Origin: an uncultured Gammaproteobacteria bacterium
Lineage (GTDB): Bacteria; Pseudomonadota; Gammaproteobacteria; Pseudomonadales; Pseudohongiellaceae
Assembly: GCA_937898685.1 (NCBI GenBank)
Contig: CALEJT010000090.1
Location: 1 to 42,423, forward strand
DNA: 42,423 bases
Direction: 5' to 3'
Part shown: positions 24,999-31,933 of the stretch, piece by piece
How positions within the stretch are numbered: the stretch's first letter is position 1
Layout of the letters: each line of letters begins with the position of its first letter
Notes under the pieces: generated by a model
What the model saw: only the letters and a program-made list of their open reading frames with translations
What the model was told of the DNA's origin: nothing
The model's database searches: none
Translations under genes and position numbers: made by a program

Positions 24999-26924
24999 TC
25001 AGCGCGGTTGCGTCAGCACGTCGATCAGATAAGGCTCGCCGTTCTTCACCACGTCCAGACCACGCCTGAGCGCGGCGGCAAGCTGCGTGGGATCATCGAT
25101 GGGACCTTCCGCCTTCATGCCGTAGCCCTGGGCCAACTTGGCATAGTCGATGAAGGGATCGCGCAGCGTCGTGCCGATGTGACCGCGATCGGTACCGCGG
25201 CCACGCACGCCGGCCATGTACTGAATGAACATGAATTCCTGATGCCAGGCGCGGTTGTTGTGCATCACGGTCAGCATGGGCAGTTCGTGATGCACGGCGG
25301 TCCAGATCGAGCCGGGTGCGTAGTTGAAGTCGCCATCCGTCTGAATGTTGATCACGATGCGGCCACGTTCACGTGCAGCCAACGCCGCGCCCGTGCAGGC
25401 GCCGAGACCATAGCCCATGCCGCCTGCGCCCTGACCACCGAGATAACTGTAGGGTTTGTTGTGATCCCAGAGCTGCATGTGATGCGAGCTCGAAAAACTG
25501 CTCGGTGAAGCGAGGCACCAATCTTCGTCGGCGATCAGTGGCCAGAGTTCGGCATAGATGCGCGCGGTACTGATTGGGCTCAGGTCCCAGCCTTTCTTCT
25601 TCTGTTCGATCGCTTCGAGCAGTGCCGCCATGCGCGCTTCGTGATTGGCTTTGGCGTGTGCCGCCCTGCGTTCTTCGATGCGACGACGCTGTTCGGGCGT
25701 CATCAGGCGCGAGACTTCCGCAATGATGAGCGGAATGCTCGCCTGGGCATCGATGGTGAGAACCGTGCCTTCCTGCGGTCGTGGAGCGCCGCGTCCGGTG
25801 GCTGGTGGGTTGTCGCGCAGCCCGCCGAAACCGATGCCCATGGTGTCGCGCACGGCAGTGAGCGTTGCCACAGTAGGACGCTGCAGCGACAGATGCGGTG
25901 AATTCGCTTCGAGGCCGAGCACGTAGTCGTAGTTGATATCCGCGCCGGGACCACACAAGGGATGCCGCTGAGGAAAGCCCATCGGCCCTTGGTGTGCAGT
26001 GGTGGAAGCAGAAGCGCCGACGAGTTCTGCGAGCTCCACCGCCGCAGCACAACCTTCGGGAGTGCGGAAGGAGCCGGTCGCGATACGCGGGTTGTTGGCG
26101 GCGAGCAGCTTCTGCGCGATGTCGCGCGCGGTGGCAACGTCGATGCCTTCGATCACGGCAGGACGGAAGGGGGGTACCTGCAGCTCACGCGCTTCTTCTT
26201 TCTGCAGTTCCATGTCGACGACGACCACCGTCGGTCCCGTAGGCGGCGTGACGGCCTGGCGATAGGCTTCCTGCAGTGCTTCGAGACACTCGGGCAGGGT
26301 TTTGGGAAGTGCGTCCCATTTGGTGAAACTGCGGCACATCGCCGCCATGTCGTTGGCCGTATGGGCCTGAATGAAACCATCGTCGCGGCCCACGATGAGG
26401 ATCATCGGCGTGCCGGAGTAGTAGGCCTGATAGATCGCCATCGCCGCGTGTTGGATGCCGATGGTGCCGTGCAGCATCACCGCCATCGGCTTGCCTTCGG
26501 CCTTGCCGTAACCGTTCGCCATGTCCACCGAACTTTCTTCGTGCAGTGCCGTGATGTACTCCGGCATTTTGTTCGGCGGCGAGCCGTAATTGATGATCGA
26601 TTCCTGCAGCCCTTCGAAGCTGGAACCGTTGTTGGCCGCGACGAATTCGATGCCCATATCCTTGAGCACCTGCACCATCAGGTCGGAGCCGGGGCGGACC
26701 ACGGTGCGCTCGATCGCAGGCGGTGTCAGAGCGCCGGTGTCGCGTTGCAGCTGTTGGTAGGTCGGTGCGGTGTAGGAAGCGGCGAATGCCGATGGATTCT
26801 GCGCCTTGGCGGTGGGTGCGACGGCAAGTGCTGCGGCGCTGCTGGCGGCCCCTTTGAGGAAATGGCGGCGGCCGACTTTCACTTCATGATCGCTCGGTTC
26901 TTGCGAGCTTTGCTCTTTGCTCAT
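24999..26924 (-). CDS. Tat-exported thiamine-diphosphate-dependent enzyme
   Basis: Protein of 641 residues of the acetolactate synthase/pyruvate oxidase/benzoylformate decarboxylase fold. ATG 26924 follows GGGGGG; a TTG five codons earlier is less likely. The N-terminus carries a twin-arginine signal, GRRHFLKG (residues 18-25) followed by an Ala-rich hydrophobic run and AKAQ. The pyrimidine-binding domain has the cofactor-activating Glu in ALHEESSVDMANGYGK (E129 best placed). The diphosphate/magnesium motif is TDGDFNYAP (D530) with HNNRAW (N556-N557) 26-27 residues later. The middle domain shows no clear FAD signature by eye. The family is normally cytoplasmic. The Tat signal and the linked cytochrome suggest periplasmic oxidative decarboxylation or C-C cleavage. 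The substrate is unknown. Confidence 0.87.
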   Translation of the reverse strand: MSKEQSSQEPSDHEVKVGRRHFLKGAASSAAALAVAPTAKAQNPSAFAASYTAPTYQQLQRDTGALTPPAIERTVVRPGSDLMVQVLKDMGIEFVAANNGSSFEGLQESIINYGSPPNKMPEYITALHEESSVDMANGYGKAEGKPMAVMLHGTIGIQHAAMAIYQAYYSGTPMILIVGRDDGFIQAHTANDMAAMCRSFTKWDALPKTLPECLEALQEAYRQAVTPPTGPTVVVVDMELQKEEARELQVPPFRPAVIEGIDVATARDIAQKLLAANNPRIATGSFRTPEGCAAAVELAELVGASASTTAHQGPMGFPQRHPLCGPGADINYDYVLGLEANSPHLSLQRPTVATLTAVRDTMGIGFGGLRDNPPATGRGAPRPQEGTVLTIDAQASIPLIIAEVSRLMTPEQRRRIEERRAAHAKANHEARMAALLEAIEQKKKGWDLSPISTARIYAELWPLIADEDWCLASPSSFSSSHHMQLWDHNKPYSYLGGQGAGGMGYGLGACTGAALAARERGRIVINIQTDGDFNYAPGSIWTAVHHELPMLTVMHNNRAWHQEFMFIQYMAGVRGRGTDRGHIGTTLRDPFIDYAKLAQGYGMKAEGPIDDPTQLAAALRRGLDVVKNGEPYLIDVLTQPR

Positions 26925-27095
26925 GATGCCCCCCTGCAAGTGGTGGCAGGCCGACGCCAGGAACTCGAGTCAGGCTGCCTTCGTTGGAATCGTTGTCGCC
27001 CTCATCTCGTTGTTCTTATCGAGCGGTCATTTTGTGGAACCAGCGCAAAGATGGAAGTTGCCCTGTTCCGTGTCAAGCAAGTGCCGCGTCATATC

Positions 27096-27120
27096 GCCGT
27101 CGTTTGGATTTGCCGACGGC
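27096..27120. promoter_or_regulatory. Inverted repeat around the SRPBCC promoter -35
   Basis: Arms GCCGTCG (27096-27102) and CGACGGC (27114-27120) with an 11-nt spacer bracket the -35 element. This is operator-like, but the arms are only 7 bp long. Confidence 0.45.
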
Positions 27121-27131
27121 TGCTCTATACT
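27104..27131 (+). promoter_or_regulatory. Sigma-70-like promoter of the SRPBCC gene
   Basis: TTGGAT (27104-27109), a 16-bp spacer and TATACT (27126-27131). The leader would be about 95 nt. Confidence 0.5.
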
Positions 27132-27232
27132 GCGGCGCCAGTGCGGGAGGGGAACTTCGCGCCACGCTCGAGATCGGCCTGCTCCGATCCCACCCCAAGA
27201 ACAGCAACATCACACATTCCGAGAGGTATCCC

Positions 27233-27721
27233 ATGAAGCGTCTCACCGGTGCCCTGTGCGCGCTCTTTTGCTCCGGCTCTCTGATGGCCGAACCCGAATA
27301 CGTGACCATTCCGATGGAAATCGACATCAACAAGCCGGCGGAGGAGGTTTGGGCCAAGGTCGGTGGTTGGTGCGACATCGGTGAATGGGGCAAGCTCGAT
27401 TGTGAAGTGACCTCCGGTGACGGCGGCATCGGTTCCGTCCGCGTACTCGCTGGTGGTCGTGTCACCGAAATCCTCGTGGCGCAGACCGAACTGTCCTACG
27501 GCTACACCCAGCCCGTGGTGGAAGGTCAGTTCTACAACCTGTACCACGGTTTCATGGAAGCGCGTCCGGTAACGGCCACCACTTCCAAAATGCTCTACAC
27601 CCTGATGCTGGACGTTTCCAACCTGCCGGATCAGGCGGCCAAGGATGCCGACATCAAGCGTCGCCGCGAGATGTTCGAAGGCCTGCTGAAGAACATCAAG
27701 GAAATCGCGGAAGCGCCCTGA
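27233..27721 (+). CDS. Exported SRPBCC (START/Bet v1-like) protein
   Basis: Protein of 162 residues starting at ATG 27233, after GAGAGG; an in-frame upstream extension to 26984 has no signal peptide at its start and is rejected. The signal peptide ends SLMAEP. The mature part begins with ITIPMEIDINKPAEEVWAKV-like strand-helix features of the polyketide cyclase/SRPBCC group, then GGIGSVRVLAGGRVTEIL, a Tyr-rich strand and a long C-terminal helix. The fold makes a hydrophobic cavity for small ligands. It may bind a substrate or product of the divergent ThDP enzyme, but this is inferred from position only. Confidence 0.82.
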   Translation: MKRLTGALCALFCSGSLMAEPEYVTIPMEIDINKPAEEVWAKVGGWCDIGEWGKLDCEVTSGDGGIGSVRVLAGGRVTEILVAQTELSYGYTQPVVEGQFYNLYHGFMEARPVTATTSKMLYTLMLDVSNLPDQAAKDADIKRRREMFEGLLKNIKEIAEAP

Positions 27722-27737
27722 GTTTCATTTCTTCGTC

Positions 27738-27764
27738 TTCCCTCTCCCGCAGCGGGAGAGGGAA
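27738..27764. terminator. Long hairpin between convergent genes
   Basis: TTCCCTCTCCCGC and GCGGGAGAGGGAA (27738-27750, 27752-27764) pair over 13 bp, in practice leaving a small loop. It lies between the convergent SRPBCC and fusion genes. It has no T-run of its own beyond the paired TT, so it may be a terminator or a dispersed intergenic palindrome. Confidence 0.55.
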
Positions 27765-27772
27765 GTACTCGA

Positions 27773-28906
27773 TCAAAGCCGGTTGTCCTGACAGTAGTGC
27801 TCGGAAGGATCGGCGCCTTCCAACCACTTCAAGGTCCAGCTCGCCTTCCACGGCCGCGTGTAGGTGCCGGGATCATCGATCGTGATTTCGTATTCCATGG
27901 TGTCGTAATCGACGCGCGTCAGACGCTCGGTGGCGTGCATCAGATCGCTGTGCGGCAAACCGCCGGGCAACCAGAATTTCTCGTTGTAGCCTTCCGATTC
28001 GATCACCAGGGTATCGCCTTCCCAGCGTGCGCTGTTGCGGCCGTAGTAGAGGAGGTTGCCGGCATCGAGCTGGAACTCTTCGCTGTCGAGCGCGCGGCCG
28101 TCGGTGTAGATCAGGTGCCAGTCATGGTTGCCGCCACCGGCGATCACGAAGATGCGTTCGAGCGGTTTGTCTTCGAGCAGCTGGATGCCGTAGGGATCGA
28201 GAAACTTACGTGGGCCAGCAGGCGGACGACATTCGAGATAGGTCGGATCGTTCTGCAGGAAGTTGCGCTGGCGAACTTCATACAGGCGCAGTGCCCATTC
28301 CTGCAGCGGCGCGACGCGCGGCGCATCGGCGATGTTTTCCAGTAATCCATTCGGTGCCATCGCCACGTTGGCGCCGTCTTCCTGCAAGGTGTTCACGGTG
28401 GGGATCCAATAGCCCGAGCGGCCGGGCGGAGCACCGAGACGGGGCTTGCCATCGGGCCAGCGCGGCGTTGCCTCGGCGGGACGCTCCGGCAAGGAGCTCA
28501 ACACCGTTGGATAGCGCTCGGTGTGCATCACGCTGGAGCCATCGGCTTTCAGCACACTGTCGCCCCACACCTGACGACTGCCATCGCGCGCGCGCGGACC
28601 TTGCACGCGGACGATCTCACCGATGCTCACCGATTCTTCGTTCCAGCCGTTGAGCTCCAGCAACTTGGGGCTTTCGAGTTCGACGTACCAGGGCAGGTCT
28701 TCGCCGTTTTCACTGACGAGCAGGAACAGATGCACGTGCGGATTCGCCCAGTCGACGCGAGTCACGCGACCTTCGATGGCCGTCGGTTGATTGGGATCGA
28801 ACTTGGTGATGGCGCCATGGTGCGCTTGTACGGATAGGCACAATAGCGCGGCACAGGTGGCGGCGAGAGCGATGAGAGGACGCGATAAGCGCGAATGAAA
28901 CGACAT
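27773..28906 (-). CDS. DUF6152-WEGD fusion protein (paralogue 3)
   Basis: Exported protein of 377 residues. ATG 28906 is preceded by AGGAG at 7 nt; a TTG at 28930 is rejected. After the signal peptide the N-terminal third is a DUF6152 domain: AHHGAITKFDP, IEGRVTRVDWANPHVHLFL, GWNEESVSIGEIVRVQG and ARDGSRQVWG. The remainder is a WEGD domain: PRKFLDPYGIQLLED, IFVIAGGGNHDWHLIYTDGR, ARWEGDTLVIESEGYNEKFW (W295-D298), TERLTRVDYDTMEYEI, IDDPGTYTRPW and a late cysteine (EHYCQDN). These two domains are separate adjacent genes at 19876 and 20713, so the fusion is direct evidence for a functional link. It lies 20 bp after paralogue 4 in the same direction. Function unknown. Confidence 0.82.
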   Translation of the reverse strand: MSFHSRLSRPLIALAATCAALLCLSVQAHHGAITKFDPNQPTAIEGRVTRVDWANPHVHLFLLVSENGEDLPWYVELESPKLLELNGWNEESVSIGEIVRVQGPRARDGSRQVWGDSVLKADGSSVMHTERYPTVLSSLPERPAEATPRWPDGKPRLGAPPGRSGYWIPTVNTLQEDGANVAMAPNGLLENIADAPRVAPLQEWALRLYEVRQRNFLQNDPTYLECRPPAGPRKFLDPYGIQLLEDKPLERIFVIAGGGNHDWHLIYTDGRALDSEEFQLDAGNLLYYGRNSARWEGDTLVIESEGYNEKFWLPGGLPHSDLMHATERLTRVDYDTMEYEITIDDPGTYTRPWKASWTLKWLEGADPSEHYCQDNRL

Positions 28907-28926
28907 CGGTGAACTCCTGTGCGGGT

Positions 28927-29814
28927 TCAAGGAAAGATGGGTTGGCTGCGATCCATGTTCTGGTATTCGGTACCGAGCATGAGGTCATAGGCCATGTTCT
29001 GATCCTGACACACGAACTGGAAACTCTCGCCCGGCGTCCAGGTCATGTAGAAGCCGCTCGACCAGGGGCGCGTGTAGGCGCCGGGATCGTCGATGGTGAC
29101 TTCGTACTTGAGCCGCTCCTGCGAGATGCGGGTGAAGCGCTCGACCAGGTGCAATTGCTCGGTGTGTGGTGAGCCTTCGGCGTCGAACCACATCTTTTCG
29201 TTGAAGCCGACGGTGTCGACCACCAGCGTGTCGCCTTCCCAATGGCCGATGGAATGGCCGTGGTAGCTTGGTTTCAGGTTCTCGGGATGGCCGCGGCCAT
29301 CCATCCAGATTTCGCGGAAATGGCGCGGACCGCCGGTGGGGAAGATGTAGATCTTCTGCATGTCGGGAAATTCCACGAACTGCGTGCCGTAGGCGGTGGC
29401 GACTTCGCGCGGGCCGGCCGACGGTTTGCAGCGGGTGTAGGGTTCGAAGCGAGTGCGCGAGCGCGCTTCGAACAAGGCGCGGGCCCAGGGCTGGAACGGC
29501 ACTTCACTCAGTTTGATCTTGGGAAAGATGTCCTCGCCGCGCTCTTGCATGGCCAGGATCTCTTCGTAGGGTGTGTAGGCGATGATGGAACCGCGCGGGA
29601 TTTCGTCGAAGAAGGTCAGCATGGGCCGGGTGCCGAAGCCTTCCCAGGAGCCGACGTTGCCTGGCGCCGAGCCCAGTATCACGCGGCCATTGGCGTCGCG
29701 CGGCGGCGGTGTTTCCTGAGCCGGTCCCGTGAGCGGTGGCTGGGCTGTGCTCATGGTGGTCAGGCTCAGCCCCAACATGAGCACGAGCGCCCGCAAGGGC
29801 GATACTGCCTGCAT
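28927..29814 (-). CDS. Secreted WEGD-family protein, paralogue 4
   Basis: Exported protein of 295 residues; ribosome site GAGGGG, signal peptide ending TMSTAQPP. Follows the same plan as the WEGD part of the fusion: RCKPSAGPREVATAYGTQ, IYIFPTGGPRHFREIWMDGR, GHWEGDTLVVDTVGFNEKMW (W192), VERFTRISQERLKYEV, IDDPGAYTRPW and QFVCQDQN. It is the closest relative of the fusion protein among the four paralogues, and the two are adjacent with a 20-bp gap, which suggests local duplication followed by domain gain or loss. Biochemical role unknown. Confidence 0.8.
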   Translation of the reverse strand: MQAVSPLRALVLMLGLSLTTMSTAQPPLTGPAQETPPPRDANGRVILGSAPGNVGSWEGFGTRPMLTFFDEIPRGSIIAYTPYEEILAMQERGEDIFPKIKLSEVPFQPWARALFEARSRTRFEPYTRCKPSAGPREVATAYGTQFVEFPDMQKIYIFPTGGPRHFREIWMDGRGHPENLKPSYHGHSIGHWEGDTLVVDTVGFNEKMWFDAEGSPHTEQLHLVERFTRISQERLKYEVTIDDPGAYTRPWSSGFYMTWTPGESFQFVCQDQNMAYDLMLGTEYQNMDRSQPIFP

Positions 29815-30140
29815 GAAATTCCCCTCTGATCGTTGGCGCCGTTCTTCTCTATGGTGCGCTGTCGTGCAGCGTACGGCGGTAACAGGCGGGCAATGCTAAC
29901 AGGGCAATAGAGGCATGTTGAGGGCCGGCCGGTTCGGTAACCCGCTGCGCGCCTTGAGTTTTGCGGCTGTCCCTTTATGCTGGCGGGCGTTTCGCGAGCG
30001 GCGCTGGGGCCGCTTCTCCCTGGTTTCGCGGTGAGTTGGCTTTTCGCTGCGACACCGCCGATGCAAGGATTTCCGCATCGGTGCATGTGAATCTGACTGA
30101 TCAACCCAAAATGGCCGCGTGTCGGCAGAAGTTTTCGTAC
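29815..30140. other. 326-bp divergent intergenic region
   Basis: Lies between WEGD paralogue 4 (minus) and the DUF2459 lipoprotein (plus). It holds one plus-strand promoter candidate (29954-29981) and a long leader. The frame of the lipoprotein stays open through part of it, but its composition there does not look coding. Nothing else is supported. Confidence 0.55.
29954..29981 (+). promoter_or_regulatory. Promoter candidate upstream of the lipoprotein-hydrolase pair
   Basis: TTGAGT (29954-29959), a 16-bp spacer and TATGCT (29976-29981). It would leave a leader of about 150 nt before the chosen start. Confidence 0.4.
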
Positions 30141-30851
30141 ATGTCACTGGTCCGACGTCTTTCCGTTGTCTTGCTGTTCTGTCTGACGGGCGCGTTGAGC
30201 GCCTGTCGCAGTGTGCCGGATCTCACGAGCGTGGCTTTCGCTCCCGACGATCCAACGCTGTGGCTCGTCTATCGTGAGTGGCATACGAGTCTGTTGATCG
30301 ATGGCGATCTCTATCGTCGCTACAGCAAGAGCTGGCAGCAGCACCCGTCGCTGCAGGCGGAGTTGGAAAATGCCTTGGTGGTGCGAGTGGGATGGGGTGA
30401 TGGTGACTACTTCACCGGCAAGAGCAAAAGTGCCGGCACGGCGACTCGTGCACTGCTTGCTTCCAACTATTCCGCCTTGCAGTTCATCGGCTATGAAGTC
30501 GATCCTCTTCCCACGATTCCGGCAGAAACGCGCACGCCCTTGCGCGTCAGCGAAGAGGCGATCGCCGAGCTCGTGGCCTATGTCGATGCCTCACTGCTGG
30601 AGAAGGAAGGCAAGCTGCAACCGCTGCAGTCCTATGTCGAAAACGCCGGCGTGTTCTTCCAATCGAGCAAGAGCTACGGGCTTTTCAACAACTGCAATAC
30701 CTGGAGTGGCGAAGCGCTCCGCACTGCAGGGCTCCCGATCAAGAGCGCGCTGAAGCTGACACCACGCAGCATCTTCGAGCAGGCGCAGGCCATCACCGCG
30801 CTGCAGAGCGCGCAGCAGGCGACGGCAAGCGCCGAGGTGTCGGGCCTGTGA
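30141..30851 (+). CDS. DUF2459 (TIGR02117-like) lipoprotein
   Basis: Protein of 236 residues. ATG 30141 starts a typical lipoprotein signal, with lipobox LSAC (LTGALSAC); earlier in-frame starts at 29961 or 30111 spoil that signal. The ribosome site is weak (AGAAG). Family features are WLVYREWHTSLLID (the usual HGWHTG-like motif), RVGWGDGDYFTG and the C-terminal YGLFNNCNTWSGEALRTAGLP. The Cys in NCNTW and the early His resemble a papain-like (NlpC/P60-type) catalytic pair, but I know of no activity shown for the family. The stop overlaps the hydrolase start. Confidence 0.82.
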   Translation: MSLVRRLSVVLLFCLTGALSACRSVPDLTSVAFAPDDPTLWLVYREWHTSLLIDGDLYRRYSKSWQQHPSLQAELENALVVRVGWGDGDYFTGKSKSAGTATRALLASNYSALQFIGYEVDPLPTIPAETRTPLRVSEEAIAELVAYVDASLLEKEGKLQPLQSYVENAGVFFQSSKSYGLFNNCNTWSGEALRTAGLPIKSALKLTPRSIFEQAQAITALQSAQQATASAEVSGL

Positions 30852-31660
30852 AGCAATGGTTGTTGCGCAGCCTGCTCATCGGCGTTGGCCTTTATCTCTT
30901 GGTCTGCGGCGCGATGTTCGCGTTGCAGCGTCAGTTGCTCTATCACCCGGGCGGTCGTGACGTCGAGCTCGACGTGGGACGTCTGCCTGGTGCGCGGGTG
31001 GAACTGCTCGCCACCGCCGACGGTGAGACGCTCAAAAGCTGGTGGGTGCCGCCGCGGAGCGAGAACGCTGCCGTCTATCTCTATCTGCATGGCAATGCCC
31101 AAACCTTGGCGCGCCGCGCCGAGCGCCTCGCTTTTCTGGCGCAGGAAGGGGCAGGAGTGCTGGCGCTCAGTTGGCGCGGCTATGGCGGCTCCAGCGGCTC
31201 CCCCTCGCAGGATGGACTGAGGCGCGATGCTCGCGCTGCCTATGAATGGCTTGCCGCTCGCGTCGATCCGCAACGCATCCTGATCTTCGGCGAATCGCTG
31301 GGGACGGCGCTCGCGGTAGAACTCGCCGCCACCCACCCCAGTGCTGCACTGGTGCTCGATTCACCCTTCACGTCGATCGCGGACGTCGCCCGCCGCGAAT
31401 ACTTCTGGTTGCCCACGGATCTGCTTCTGCTCGATCGCTTCGACAGTCACGCTTTTGCGGATCGAGTCACCGTCCCGGTGCGCATCATGCACTGCCGGGA
31501 CGACTATCTCGTGCCCTACGAACTCGGCAGGGAATTGCTCGAGGCCTTCGCAAGCACGGACAAGGACCTTCTCACCATCGACGGGCGCTGCCATGTGCCC
31601 AACGTCGCTCCACTGGGGCCGGCACTGCGGGAACTGGAGCGCCGCGTCAGTCTGCGCTGA
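30848..31660 (+). CDS. Membrane-anchored alpha/beta hydrolase
   Basis: Protein of 270 residues. The GTG start overlaps the lipoprotein stop (GTGA), so the pair is coupled. One N-terminal transmembrane segment (residues 5-26) anchors the domain, probably on the periplasmic face. The catalytic triad is Ser150 in FGESLGTA, Asp218 (CRDDYLVPY; Asp219 adjacent) and His249 (GRCHVPN). YLHGNAQTLARRAERL holds the oxyanion HG motif. It resembles the YfhR/ABHD13-17 group of serine hydrolases. It may act as an esterase or thioesterase, but the substrate is not known. Confidence 0.88.
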   Translation: MKQWLLRSLLIGVGLYLLVCGAMFALQRQLLYHPGGRDVELDVGRLPGARVELLATADGETLKSWWVPPRSENAAVYLYLHGNAQTLARRAERLAFLAQEGAGVLALSWRGYGGSSGSPSQDGLRRDARAAYEWLAARVDPQRILIFGESLGTALAVELAATHPSAALVLDSPFTSIADVARREYFWLPTDLLLLDRFDSHAFADRVTVPVRIMHCRDDYLVPYELGRELLEAFASTDKDLLTIDGRCHVPNVAPLGPALRELERRVSLR

Positions 31661-31709
31661 TCAAACTCTGGCCGAACCAGTCGGTTCTTTTTCTACACGC
31701 GTTTTTAAT

Positions 31710-31735
31710 TCTTCGGTAGTGATTGATACCGAAGA
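31710..31735. promoter_or_regulatory. Palindromic operator candidate upstream of TonB receptor 2
   Basis: Perfect 9-bp arms TCTTCGGTA (31710-31718) and TACCGAAGA (31727-31735) with an 8-nt spacer, in an AT-rich gap 200 bp before the receptor. A half-site-like CACCGAAG recurs near 31815. A terminator role for the upstream hydrolase is less likely because no T-run follows. Confidence 0.55.
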
Positions 31736-31933
31736 TGTGTGATGCGTGGTTGACTCGCCATTTCTTGATCCTCTATAAGTGGCGACTTCGTTAATAACGG
31801 GAGTGGAGGTCTACACCGAAGCATTTCTCATCGTGGGGCAGATATCGAAGTTCGTAGTGACATCTACCTGCATGCGCCAATAAGAACTACGTTCGTAAAG
31901 ACTTGAGAAGCATAAAAAAACGAGGGGTTAGCC

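Larger units (their letters stand above)
26925..27232. other. 308-bp divergent regulatory region
   Basis: Gap between the ThDP enzyme (minus) and the SRPBCC gene (plus). It contains a good plus-strand promoter and an inverted repeat, listed separately. I see no small gene that can be supported. Confidence 0.6.

Noticed and set aside
25962..27236. 424-residue plus-strand frame
   Set aside because: Antisense to the ThDP enzyme, whose cofactor motifs are intact. Arg/His-rich with no recognisable domain.
29961..30140. N-terminal extension of the DUF2459 lipoprotein
   Set aside because: The extension would bury the lipoprotein signal and has no ribosome site; start at 30141 gives a proper lipobox.
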